Assembly (NCBI RefSeq): GCF_000287055.2
Contig: NZ_AJYQ02000127.1
Location: 62,001 to 126,000, forward strand
Direction of reading: 5' to 3'
From: Vibrio genomosp. F10 str. ZF-129
Lineage (GTDB): Bacteria > Pseudomonadota > Gammaproteobacteria > Enterobacterales > Vibrionaceae
Length of the DNA: 64,000 nt
Shown here: one piece after another, positions 1-8,446 of the stretch
How the letters are laid out: every line of letters begins with the position of its first letter
Position numbering within the stretch: position 1 is the first letter of the stretch
Translations under genes and position numbers: made by a program
Notes under the pieces: generated by a model
What the model was told of the DNA's origin: nothing
The model's input: only the letters and a program-made list of their open reading frames with translations
Databases searched by the model: none

Positions 1-19
1 AGATGTGGGGGAGGTAATA

Positions 20-115
20 ATGTGGAGTCGTGATTGGTTCGATGTCATGGTGGTGGTATCTTGGGTTTTGGTTTGGGCGGCTTTAGTCTATTTCATGCCA
101 TTCTCAGGGATATAG
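20..115 (+). CDS. small single-pass membrane peptide (31 aa)
   Basis: A 31-codon ORF starts with ATG six bases after a strong GGGGGAGG ribosome-binding sequence. It encodes a peptide with Trp at residue 2, a charged start (SRD) and one hydrophobic span (about residues 8-27), so it would be a one-helix inner-membrane peptide. A hairpin follows the stop. Its length and Trp-rich start recall small oxidase-associated subunits (CydX/DUF2474 type), but I cannot match it to one, and the genes upstream are outside the window. It may be the last gene of an operon ending here. Confidence 0.45.
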   Translation: MWSRDWFDVMVVVSWVLVWAALVYFMPFSGI

Positions 116-123
116 CCCTAAAA

Positions 124-145
124 TACAGCCACTCAGGTGGCTGTA
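124..145 (+). terminator. hairpin after the small peptide gene
   Basis: Nine-base-pair perfect stem (TACAGCCAC/GTGGCTGTA) with a TCAG tetraloop, placed 8 nt after the small ORF and before sbcD. The following bases are A/T-rich but lack a clear T run, so termination is inferred. Confidence 0.4.
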
Positions 146-236
146 AATATCGTTTCAGTATTTACCATTCCTTTTGAAATCATTTCTTTGCTACTATCAG
201 CCCTAAGTATCGTCACCAAGATTGGTTCAGGGCATT

Positions 237-1379
237 ATGAAGTTTCTTCACACCTCTGATTGGCACTTAGGCCGTCAATTTCACAATATTTCTCTGCTCG
301 AAGATCAAAAGGCTGTGCTCATTCAGCTCATTGATTATATTCGTCAGCACCCCGTGGATGCCGTTATTATTTCGGGTGATATTTATGACCGCTCGGTCCC
401 CCCGACTGCCGCGATTGAACTGATGAATATGACCGTGAACACGATTTGTAGCGAATTAAATACGCCGATAATTATGATTCCGGGAAATCATGATGGCGCT
501 ATGCGTTTGGGCTTTGGCTCAGAACAAATGCGAAGTTCAGGGCTGCATATCATCAGTTCATTTGAAGACATGATGGCCCCTATTGTTTTAGAAACAGAAC
601 AAGCTGGAAAAGTGGCGTTTTACGCCATGCCCTACAATGATCCTGAACTTGTTCGCCATCATTTTAACCAGCCCGTTTCAACACATGATGAGGCTCACCA
701 GTTTTTGACTGGTGAAATCGTGAAAGCGTTCATGCCGAACCATCGACATGTTTTGCTCAGCCATTGTTATGTTGATGGGGCAATAGAATCAGAATCGGAA
801 CGTCCATTGTCTATCGGTGGTTCGGACAGAGTAAGTCATAAGCACTTTACGCCGTTTGACTATGTGGCACTGGGTCATTTACACCAGCCACAGAAAAAAG
901 GTGAAGACTTCATTCGCTACTCTGGCTCGCTGATGAAATACAGTTTTTCAGAGCAGCACCAGAAAAAAGGGGTGACTTTGGTTGAGCTTGATCGCAACGG
1001 TTTTCAATCGGCTCAGCACATTGATTTGGTCGCGCCGCATCAAATGAGGATCATCGAAGGGGAACTCAATGAGATCATCGCGGAGGGTCACAGTGACCCG
1101 CATTCCCATGACTATTTACTCATTCGGTTGACCGACAAACACGCCATTTTAGACCCTATGGAAAAGCTGAGAGCGGTGTATCCCAATGTCTTACATATTG
1201 AGAAGCCTGGAATGCTTATAGGCATCGAGCAGCAAATGAGTAAAGCCCGTTTGGCGAGAGGAGAAATCGACATGTTCAGAGATTTCTTTTTGGAAGCCCA
1301 GAAGAGCAGTTTGTCAGAACAACAAAACGACACCATTTTGAAAGTGATCCAAGAGCTAACCAATGAACAGAAGGGATAA
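237..1379 (+). CDS. sbcD: SbcD nuclease subunit of SbcCD (Mre11-like)
   Basis: Metallophosphoesterase subunit of the SbcCD complex, which cuts DNA hairpins, palindromes and protein-blocked ends using two metal ions (Mn2+ in the characterised enzymes). The 380-aa product has the calcineurin-like motifs in order: DWH (D8, H10), GD (47-48), GNHD (83-86), H176 in SHCYVDG and GHLH (213-216). The frame is open back to a TTG at 222, but ATG 237 gives the canonical N-terminus MKFLHTSDWHLG. The ribosome-binding site is weak. sbcC starts 2 nt after the stop, so the two are co-transcribed and probably translationally coupled. Length is as expected for the family. Confidence 0.97.
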   Translation: MKFLHTSDWHLGRQFHNISLLEDQKAVLIQLIDYIRQHPVDAVIISGDIYDRSVPPTAAIELMNMTVNTICSELNTPIIMIPGNHDGAMRLGFGSEQMRSSGLHIISSFEDMMAPIVLETEQAGKVAFYAMPYNDPELVRHHFNQPVSTHDEAHQFLTGEIVKAFMPNHRHVLLSHCYVDGAIESESERPLSIGGSDRVSHKHFTPFDYVALGHLHQPQKKGEDFIRYSGSLMKYSFSEQHQKKGVTLVELDRNGFQSAQHIDLVAPHQMRIIEGELNEIIAEGHSDPHSHDYLLIRLTDKHAILDPMEKLRAVYPNVLHIEKPGMLIGIEQQMSKARLARGEIDMFRDFFLEAQKSSLSEQQNDTILKVIQELTNEQKG

Positions 1380-1381
1380 CC

Positions 1382-4300
1382 ATGCAGCCAATTAATCTCA
1401 CACTGCAAGCATTTGGGCCTTTTGCGAATCAACAAGTGATCGATTTTACCGCTATGGGTAACGCCCCGTTGTTTTTGATTAATGGTCCAACCGGGTCAGG
1501 AAAAAGCGCCATTTTGGATGCTATCTGCTATGCGTTATATGGTGAAACTACGGGCAGTGAACGAACCGGCGATCAAATGCGTTGCGACTACGCGGATGTC
1601 TCACTGCTCACCGAAGTTAGTTTTGAGTTTAAACTCGGTGCCGTTTCATACAAAGTGGTTCGATCGCCGGAGCAAGAAGTGCCGAAAAAAAGAGGCGATG
1701 GTACGACGGAAAGAAAACACAGCGCGACACTGTATCGTTTGAATACCGATGAAGAGCAGCTGATTGCGAACAAGCCAATCCCAGTATTAAAAGAAATTCG
1801 CGAACTTATTGGCCTTGATGTGAAGCAGTTTCGTCAAGTGATGGTGTTACCTCAGGGTAAGTTTAGAGAGTTGTTGACGGCGACTTCTAAAGAGCGTGAA
1901 CAGATATTTGGTCAGCTATTTCAAACTCATATTTATACGGCCATTGAACGCGCATTGTTTGATCAGGCCGCTGGGATAAGAAAAGCGAAAGACGAGTTTG
2001 ATAATCAAATAAAAGGCGTTTTAGATGTTGCTAATGTTGACAGTGAAAAGCAGTTGGAGCAAAACCTAAATGAGGTGACTGATCGCCTAAGCGAATCAAA
2101 GCAGCGCCTTGACCTATCTAAGAGCGTCTTAGATAAAGCCACGTTAGAAGAAAAAGCATCACAGGAACTCAAGCAGAAATTTAGCCATTTAGCCCAGAAG
2201 AAACAGCAGCTCAATGATCACTTGAACGAGGAAAATCACGTAAAACAATTACGCGGTCAACGAGATAATGCGTCATTTGCTCTCTCAATGGCGGTTTGTC
2301 ATTCTCAATTCAAAGGCAATCATAAAGCGTTAAGCGATAATTTGGCTGAGCTAGAGCAGTCTAGCGTGGCATTGGCTCTCGCTAAAGAAACGTTATCTAA
2401 ATCGGAAGCAAATTTGAAACAAGCTCAGTTAGCACAAGCTGGGCTCGCTGAGATACAAAACCAGATATTTAATTTGGATTCCGTTCGTTCTAAGTTAGTT
2501 GAGCGATCTGAGTTCGAGATAAAGTTGATTGAAGCTCAACGCAGCTGTGTATCGGCTGAAATAAAGCGCGATGAGTTGCAAACTGAGATGGCTCGATTGG
2601 AAGTGCAAATCGCCAGTAAAAGAATCGATCTCGACAACGCCAAGCACAATCAACAGCAATTGCCCATTCTTCAACAGCAACTCGATACTCTTATCGAGCA
2701 GCGCACGTTAGAGCAGAAGAAGTGGAGATTAGAACGTCAACAAAAAACGCAGTTTGAACATCAGGATAAGTTAGAGGCCAAACTAACCGCGGCAAAAGAA
2801 CAAACGGAAAACGCCATCGCTTATGCAGACAATCTAGAATATCTATGGCATTCAAGCCAAGCTGCGCAATTGGCAAAACATCTCAATATTGATGAACCAT
2901 GTCCAGTCTGTGGCAGTGTCGAGCACCCAAAACTTGCTGTATTTACTCATGATGAAGTAACGAAAAAAAATGTCGATATCGCACGAGGACACCAAAAAGA
3001 GGTCGCCAAAATAGAGCAAAAATGTCTGGATGATTTGGCTCAATGTGGCAAAGAGATCGCAATAACAGAACAAGCTATTTTGGGCATTAACGATCAGCTT
3101 CTGGCTCGTCCTTCTCTGACTGCAGAAGAGACAGACAAAACGATTGCACAGTTAGAGCATAAGATAGCCGAGATCAAACAAGTGAGGATCGAGTCTGTTG
3201 AATCGTCACTGCGCGAAATAGAGCAGGCGCTACTGGAGGTTAAAACCAATCTAAGTACCCAGTTAGAATATGTGAATATCGCTCAAGTATCGATGGCCCG
3301 CATACAGACAGAAGTAGACTCGAGAACTGAGAATATGCCTCAAGAATTCGGTGATTTAGTCTCGGTTGATGCTAAGTTGCGGAGTCTAAATGCTGAAATA
3401 GCTCGCGTGGTTAACCAAGAGAAAATAGCGAGGTCACATTTTGACCAGTCGCAGCAGTCGTTTGTGTCGGCACAAGCAAAAAACCAAGAATTAGAAAAAC
3501 AAAAAGCCTTGTTAATTGTGGCGCGAACCCAAACTGATGAGCAATGGAATACGGCGTTAACAGATAGCCCATTTTCCACTGAAGCTCATTACATAGAAAG
3601 TGCATTGAGCAAATCAGCAATCGATGCGTTAGAGCTAAGAATTTCCCAATTTGAGCAAACTAAAACAGCGTTGACTACCGAGTTAATTGCGATAGAAGCT
3701 AGCCTGGCTGATAAAGTGTTACCGGATGTTGATCACCTCATACAGCAGAGAGAGGCGGCTGAATTGGAGCATGATGACCTATCTCAGCAACACACGCTGC
3801 TTCAGTCGACGCAGCATCGTTATCATGAAGTTCAGAAAAAGCTCAAGTTGCTCAAGCAGCAGAACGAAGAATTAAACAAGCAATATGAAGTGGTGGGTAC
3901 GCTCAGTGATGTTGCCAATGGCAAGACAGGATCAAAGATCAGTCTACACCGCTTTGTCCTTGGTGTGCTTTTAGATGATGTGTTGATTCAAGCATCATTG
4001 CGCTTGCGTAAAATGAGCAAAGGTCGCTACGAACTTAAACGTAAGACTCAAAGAACAAAGGGTAACGCTGGTTCAGGGCTCGATCTTCTTGTGGAAGATG
4101 GCTACACCAGTAAAATGCGAGATGTGGCGACGCTATCGGGTGGCGAATCATTTATGGCCGCTCTAGCCCTGGCATTAGGCCTCTCTGATGTTGTGCAGTC
4201 ATATAGTGGAGGGATTCGTTTGGATACACTATTTATTGATGAAGGGTTTGGCAGTCTCGATCCTGAATCACTCGATCTAGCCATTGAGACCTTGATTGAT

Positions 4301-4423
4301 CTTCAACAAGGTGGAAGAACCATAGGGATTATTTCCCACGTGAGTGAGCTCAAAGAACAAATGACGTTGAGAATTGACGTAGAGCCAAGTCGAACTGGCA
4401 GTGTCGTACGAGTCATTCATTGA
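1382..4423 (+). CDS. sbcC: SbcC ATPase subunit of SbcCD (Rad50-like SMC protein)
   Basis: SMC/Rad50-type ATPase of 1013 aa that drives SbcCD. Walker A GPTGSGKS is at 35-42. Long Gln/Glu/Lys-rich coiled coils flank a zinc hook CPVC (C507, C510) near the middle, which dimerises two complexes through Zn2+. The C-terminal half-ATPase has signature LSGGE (918-922) and Walker B ending in DE (953-954). The last codons and the stop lie inside a perfect 23-bp tandem duplication (4403-4448); translation ends in the first copy, so the protein is not altered. Complete and intact. Confidence 0.97.
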   Translation: MQPINLTLQAFGPFANQQVIDFTAMGNAPLFLINGPTGSGKSAILDAICYALYGETTGSERTGDQMRCDYADVSLLTEVSFEFKLGAVSYKVVRSPEQEVPKKRGDGTTERKHSATLYRLNTDEEQLIANKPIPVLKEIRELIGLDVKQFRQVMVLPQGKFRELLTATSKEREQIFGQLFQTHIYTAIERALFDQAAGIRKAKDEFDNQIKGVLDVANVDSEKQLEQNLNEVTDRLSESKQRLDLSKSVLDKATLEEKASQELKQKFSHLAQKKQQLNDHLNEENHVKQLRGQRDNASFALSMAVCHSQFKGNHKALSDNLAELEQSSVALALAKETLSKSEANLKQAQLAQAGLAEIQNQIFNLDSVRSKLVERSEFEIKLIEAQRSCVSAEIKRDELQTEMARLEVQIASKRIDLDNAKHNQQQLPILQQQLDTLIEQRTLEQKKWRLERQQKTQFEHQDKLEAKLTAAKEQTENAIAYADNLEYLWHSSQAAQLAKHLNIDEPCPVCGSVEHPKLAVFTHDEVTKKNVDIARGHQKEVAKIEQKCLDDLAQCGKEIAITEQAILGINDQLLARPSLTAEETDKTIAQLEHKIAEIKQVRIESVESSLREIEQALLEVKTNLSTQLEYVNIAQVSMARIQTEVDSRTENMPQEFGDLVSVDAKLRSLNAEIARVVNQEKIARSHFDQSQQSFVSAQAKNQELEKQKALLIVARTQTDEQWNTALTDSPFSTEAHYIESALSKSAIDALELRISQFEQTKTALTTELIAIEASLADKVLPDVDHLIQQREAAELEHDDLSQQHTLLQSTQHRYHEVQKKLKLLKQQNEELNKQYEVVGTLSDVANGKTGSKISLHRFVLGVLLDDVLIQASLRLRKMSKGRYELKRKTQRTKGNAGSGLDLLVEDGYTSKMRDVATLSGGESFMAALALALGLSDVVQSYSGGIRLDTLFIDEGFGSLDPESLDLAIETLIDLQQGGRTIGIISHVSELKEQMTLRIDVEPSRTGSVVRVIH

Positions 4424-4448
4424 TCGTCGTACGAGTCATTCATTGATC
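4403..4448 (+). repeat. 23-bp perfect tandem duplication over the sbcC stop
   Basis: Two identical head-to-tail 23-bp copies (4403-4425 and 4426-4448). The sbcC TGA is at 4421-4423 in copy 1; copy 2 is non-coding and carries the same in-frame end. This is a recent-looking duplication because the copies are identical. Confidence 0.95.
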
Positions 4449-4466
4449 ATAGCGGATACTGAGCCG

Positions 4467-4489
4467 AGCCGTTCGTGATCTGAACGGCT
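4467..4489 (+). terminator. probable terminator of sbcDC
   Basis: Eight-bp perfect stem AGCCGTTC/GAACGGCT with a 7-nt loop, followed by a broken T-rich run. It lies 43 nt after the sbcC stop. Confidence 0.45.
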
Positions 4490-4792
4490 ACTTTCATCTT
4501 GAGCGTACGTTTCTGCATAGGCTTTCTTAAGAAAAGTTCTTTGAGAATGAGAAATCGACGCTAGGAAAGAGGCTCTATATGCACTCGTAGGCTGTAGAAA
4601 AATCGAAGTGTTTATTAGCAGAAGCTGTATGAATACGCTACCGTAAAAGCATAGGAATAAATGAGTAGGCGCGTCGCTTGGTCGTATTGAAACCTGTATC
4701 AATAGGAATTGATCGACGGTTCAAGAGGACTAAGCTGACATTAAACACAGTGAGCAAATTTAGTGTCAATGCGCCTTTACTAGGAAGTTGGA
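4490..4792. other. sbcC-cqsS intergenic region
   Basis: About 300 nt without a convincing gene; the 88-codon antisense frame here has no recognisable product or start signal. It must hold the cqsS promoter. The only structure seen is an inverted repeat just upstream of cqsS (4736-4768). Confidence 0.6.
4736..4768 (+). promoter_or_regulatory. inverted repeat in the cqsS leader
   Basis: Ten-base arms TGACATTAAA (4736-4745) and TTTAGTGTCA (4759-4768) are inverted repeats with one mismatch (a G-U pair in RNA), 13 nt apart, ending 24 nt before the cqsS ATG. It could be a regulator site or a 5'UTR hairpin next to the AGGAAG ribosome-binding site. Function is inferred only from position. Confidence 0.4.
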
Positions 4793-6826
4793 ATGACTCT
4801 TGTTAATAAGATATACAAGTATGCTGAGCCTAATCTTAATATTGTCGGCTGGATGGGTTTTGTAGGCTTTCCGTTTTATTACTATATTTGGTCGTCAGTG
4901 TTCCCTCAGCCCTATGAAAACCTACCTTTACGGATTGTTTGTTCGCTCGCGTTATTAATGCTGGCGCTAAGAGACTTTGTTCCTCGTTCATTACATAAAT
5001 ATTTACCGCATTACTATGTGTGGGCAATTGCTCTGTGCTTACCGTTCTTTTTTTCATTCATGTTGATGATGAACGATTGGTCCATTGTTTGGGTTATGTC
5101 TTTCATGGCATCGATCTTTCTTCATATACTCCTGGTCCATGAAACACGCATTCTTGTCATGCAATGTGTTGTGTCTATTGGCTGTGCAATACTCGCGAGT
5201 TATTTTGTTGGTGGCCAAGTGGAATGGCATGAGATTGATTGGTCTTATGTACCGATTTTTGTCTTTACCTATATGTTTGGAAACATCTTCTATTTTAGAA
5301 ACCAGATGGAACATGAGTCTAAGATAGCGCTAGCCAAGTCTTTCGGTGCAGGTATCGCACATGAAATGAGAAATCCATTAAGTGCTTTAAAAGCGACGAT
5401 AGATTTATTAAAAACCATGTTAGTTGACCATAGTGTGTCGGCACCCACGCCATCTGAAAAAGATCAAAAGATAGTGAGTGAGTTATTAGATGATGCGAGT
5501 GAAATTATTAAAAATGGCAATGAAGCCATCGACTTGCTGTTGACGTCTATCGATGAAAATCGGGTTTCTCGTTCGACTTTTTCGATACACACCATTGAAG
5601 AGGTTCTGTCTGATGCCATTAACAGCTATCCCTACAAATCCCTCAATGCAAAAGATTCTGTCGTGGTATCAAAAAGTGAAAACTTTGAATTCTTAGGCAG
5701 CGACACGCTTTTAAAGTATGCATTGTACAATCTGTTCAAAAATGCGTTTTATTATCAGGGTGAAGAAACGTTTCGATTGGACATTCGTGTAGAATCTACG
5801 CACGAATTTAATGTACTTTCTGTTCGAGACAATGGGGTTGGCATTGAAAAAGAGAAGATAGGGTCGATATTCAATGATTTCTACACGTTTGGAAAAAATG
5901 GCAGCTTTGGACTCGGGTTGCCCTTTTGCCGACGTGTGATGCTCTCGTTTGGTGGGGATATTGTGTGCCATTCCGAAAAAGGGGAGTGGACTGAGTTTGT
6001 CTTAATGTTCCCGAAATGTGATTCAGATGGGGTTAAAGATATTAAACTCGATCTTATCCGAAATAAATCCATTCTATCGATTAATGTTGAGCTGCCCATA
6101 ACAAAAGCGTTAAACGACGGTTCTTTTTATCGCGGCTACTCTTTCCAAACCGTTTCTCTTAGTACTGCTCTGAACAGAGAAGAGTATCAATTTGAGTATG
6201 ATTTAATATTCGTCGATCTCGATGAAATAGATGAACTGGCTCTCGCTTTACTAGAGGATAAACTCTCCTTTACTGAGGCCAAAATAGTTTACTTATATCA
6301 ACCGGATAAACACTACCATTCAAATTTTAATCGCTTTCTATCTTGTTGTGCCGTGAGCAAAAAAGACATGACATTATCGTTACCCCAAACGCTAGAACGC
6401 TTGTTTTTTGTCCCCAGTTGCGATGATAAGAATGCGATACCCAAAAAAACGATGGCGTACACAAGCACAACGGTGTTGCTGGTCGATGATAATGATTCTC
6501 TGCGTTCTTTGACCACTCTGTTACTCACTCAGCAGGGCTTTCAAGTCGTAGAAGCCAAAGATGGCAGTGAAGTGTTTAAGCTTGTCGATAGCGAGGACGT
6601 TGATATCATCATTATGGATATAGAAATGCCTCATGTTGATGGTTATAAGGCAACGCAGATATTGAGAGCATCGGGCCATATAAAATCAAATATCCCCATT
6701 ATTGGGCATACAGGAAATAATAGCCAAGAATGCATTGACCAGATGAAACACGTTGGCATGAATGACTATGTGATTAAGCCGGCAACCAAAGATGCGTTAC
6801 TAGAAAAAATAGAACACTATGTTTAA
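4793..6826 (+). CDS. cqsS: CqsS, hybrid sensor kinase for the autoinducer CAI-1
   Basis: Inner-membrane quorum-sensing receptor for CAI-1 type alpha-hydroxyketones; in Vibrio it phosphorylates LuxU and so LuxO at low cell density. Of 677 aa, residues about 15-168 form six hydrophobic helices. HisKA has H190 (AHEMRNPL), followed by an N-box (LFKNAF), G1 (DNGVGI) and G2 (GLGLPF). A receiver domain near the C-terminus has acceptor D609 (MDIEMP) and the KPA lysine. Counting back from the phospho-histidine, W100 and S103 match the ligand-contact residues W104/S107 of V. cholerae CqsS, and position 166 is Phe, as in V. harveyi, rather than Cys170 of V. cholerae. ATG follows AGGAAG. Convergent with cqsA. 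Confidence 0.95.
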   Translation: MTLVNKIYKYAEPNLNIVGWMGFVGFPFYYYIWSSVFPQPYENLPLRIVCSLALLMLALRDFVPRSLHKYLPHYYVWAIALCLPFFFSFMLMMNDWSIVWVMSFMASIFLHILLVHETRILVMQCVVSIGCAILASYFVGGQVEWHEIDWSYVPIFVFTYMFGNIFYFRNQMEHESKIALAKSFGAGIAHEMRNPLSALKATIDLLKTMLVDHSVSAPTPSEKDQKIVSELLDDASEIIKNGNEAIDLLLTSIDENRVSRSTFSIHTIEEVLSDAINSYPYKSLNAKDSVVVSKSENFEFLGSDTLLKYALYNLFKNAFYYQGEETFRLDIRVESTHEFNVLSVRDNGVGIEKEKIGSIFNDFYTFGKNGSFGLGLPFCRRVMLSFGGDIVCHSEKGEWTEFVLMFPKCDSDGVKDIKLDLIRNKSILSINVELPITKALNDGSFYRGYSFQTVSLSTALNREEYQFEYDLIFVDLDEIDELALALLEDKLSFTEAKIVYLYQPDKHYHSNFNRFLSCCAVSKKDMTLSLPQTLERLFFVPSCDDKNAIPKKTMAYTSTTVLLVDDNDSLRSLTTLLLTQQGFQVVEAKDGSEVFKLVDSEDVDIIIMDIEMPHVDGYKATQILRASGHIKSNIPIIGHTGNNSQECIDQMKHVGMNDYVIKPATKDALLEKIEHYV

Positions 6827-6899
6827 TAGATACCATGGCGCCTAAAAATGATCTTCTATTTTATGAGCTAATCGGACCAAAAATAGTTTATATTTACGG

Positions 6900-8078
6900 T
6901 TATATGAAATAAAGATCAGGCTCATTAAAAGCATGGCGAAAAATAGAGATAACGTGTTCTATCTGATCTTTCGTAATGCCAGAGTTTATCGAAAGACGAA
7001 TGAGGTTTTTATTATTAGGCGTCGCAGGGGGGCAGAATACCGACCCCAATACGCCATGCTTCTCAAGATAAGTTCTGACATTTATCGTGTTAGTGGAATC
7101 ACCCGTTTCAATCGCTATTATTTGAGATTGGCTGCGGATGTTAAAGCCAATTTTTTTCAATCCTTGGATCAGGGTATTTGCATTCTCAAATAACGTTTCT
7201 CTTGCCTGATCACATGTTTTGACTACTGAAAGAGTCGCTCTGATTCTTTCTAATTCACTTTCCATCATCGCTGAACTAAAAATAGACGAGTAAGCAGTAT
7301 AAGGTAGACTCTCGCCGAAACGGTTGTTACACCATATTGCGCCAGCACGATAAGCAAACGTTTTTGCCAGGCTTGCGGTCATAAAGTCAACATCGGCAGA
7401 AATATTGAGATGCTTTAGAAGCCCAGCACCTTGCGGACCGTGCGTACCCAATGAGTGAGATTCATCAACAACGGTCGCGCAACCAGCGTTTTTTGCAACG
7501 GCAACGATATCGATTAATGGCGCAATAGTCCCCAGAGTACTGTAAATCGAGTCAACGATAACGATACCTGGGCCGTTTCGACCAATTAAACGCTTCAAAT
7601 GACGGGTGTTATTATGCATAAAAGGGAAAATGTTGGCGCCAGCATATCGAGCGCCTTCCCATAACGACATGTGAGTAAAAAAATCGATATATACATTGGT
7701 TTGGGAATGACAAATGGTTTGCATTAAAGCGGTATTAGCAATCCAACCGGATGGCGCAATGATGCAGTGATCAAACTCGGTAAAGTTCGACATTTCACAA
7801 GCGGTTTTTCTGCTGAGTGCGTCATTATGTAAAAATACGTTCGACATAAATGAATTATTTTTACTTGATAGTAATGAAGCAACCTGGGCACCGATAACCG
7901 ATGGGTGGTGACCTAAATTTAAATAGTCATTGCTTTGCAGAATAACATCTCCCGGAGAAGGGGCCTTTCCCAGCACTAAGTTCTTGCCTTTATCGGCAGG
8001 AATAATCAAACGGTTGAGATCGTGTTCTAATTTTTTAGCGCAAGCCTCAGGCAGTATTGATGATTTTTTATAATTCAT
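6900..8078 (-). CDS. cqsA: CqsA, CAI-1 autoinducer synthase (PLP enzyme)
   Basis: PLP-dependent acyl-CoA:amine acyltransferase of the alpha-oxoamine synthase family. In Vibrio it joins an acyl-CoA with S-adenosylmethionine to make the amino-enone precursor of CAI-1. The 392-aa product has DESHS (D205, H208), which contact the cofactor, and the Schiff-base lysine K239 in SLAKTF, plus the C-terminal small domain. ATG at 8078 follows a good AAGGTGG ribosome-binding site. The gene is convergent with its receptor gene cqsS, 73 nt away, the usual Vibrio pairing. Its length is close to the 389 aa of V. cholerae CqsA. Confidence 0.95.
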   Translation of the reverse strand: MNYKKSSILPEACAKKLEHDLNRLIIPADKGKNLVLGKAPSPGDVILQSNDYLNLGHHPSVIGAQVASLLSSKNNSFMSNVFLHNDALSRKTACEMSNFTEFDHCIIAPSGWIANTALMQTICHSQTNVYIDFFTHMSLWEGARYAGANIFPFMHNNTRHLKRLIGRNGPGIVIVDSIYSTLGTIAPLIDIVAVAKNAGCATVVDESHSLGTHGPQGAGLLKHLNISADVDFMTASLAKTFAYRAGAIWCNNRFGESLPYTAYSSIFSSAMMESELERIRATLSVVKTCDQARETLFENANTLIQGLKKIGFNIRSQSQIIAIETGDSTNTINVRTYLEKHGVLGSVFCPPATPNNKNLIRLSINSGITKDQIEHVISIFRHAFNEPDLYFI

Positions 8079-8446
8079 AGTTCCACCTTATTTTTATTAT
8101 ATTGGTTGATTGGGTATTAATAAAAATATCTATGACAGCAAAACATGAACTGGTCGACAACGAAAAACTGTTTTTTTAGTTACGGTTGGAAATAAACGTT
8201 TTGAGAAGGAATTAGGAGCGTGAATCCGGACCATCACGGCGTCTAATTAAAATAATGTCTAAGAAGAAAAGAACAGACATTTAAAAAAAGTTAATAATTG
8301 ACTAATAAATCATTGATAAAATTTCGTGATTAAAATTAGTAGAAAATGGTGTTCGTTTATCTAAAGTGGTTATTCTTGATGCGAAATTTGTCATTGAGGT
8401 AGAGAGGGGCGGTTAAGCCCCAAACGATGATCGTTGAAATAATAAA
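8079..8446. other. cqsA upstream region
   Basis: 368 nt of A/T-rich DNA between the start of cqsA and the end of the TDT-family gene, both on the minus strand. It must contain the cqsA promoter. A short GC stem (GGGGC/GCCCC, 8406-8421) may end the TDT transcript, and an imperfect LuxR/HapR-like half-site (ATTGATAAA, 8312-8320) is visible. No gene is seen. Confidence 0.5.

Noticed and set aside
222..236. TTG start for sbcD at 222
   Set aside because: ATG 237 gives the conserved N-terminus; the five extra residues are not seen in the family.
4436..4702. 88-codon minus-strand ORF between sbcC and cqsS
   Set aside because: No recognisable domain, poor start context, and it would run through the sbcC terminator and the duplicated 23-bp unit.
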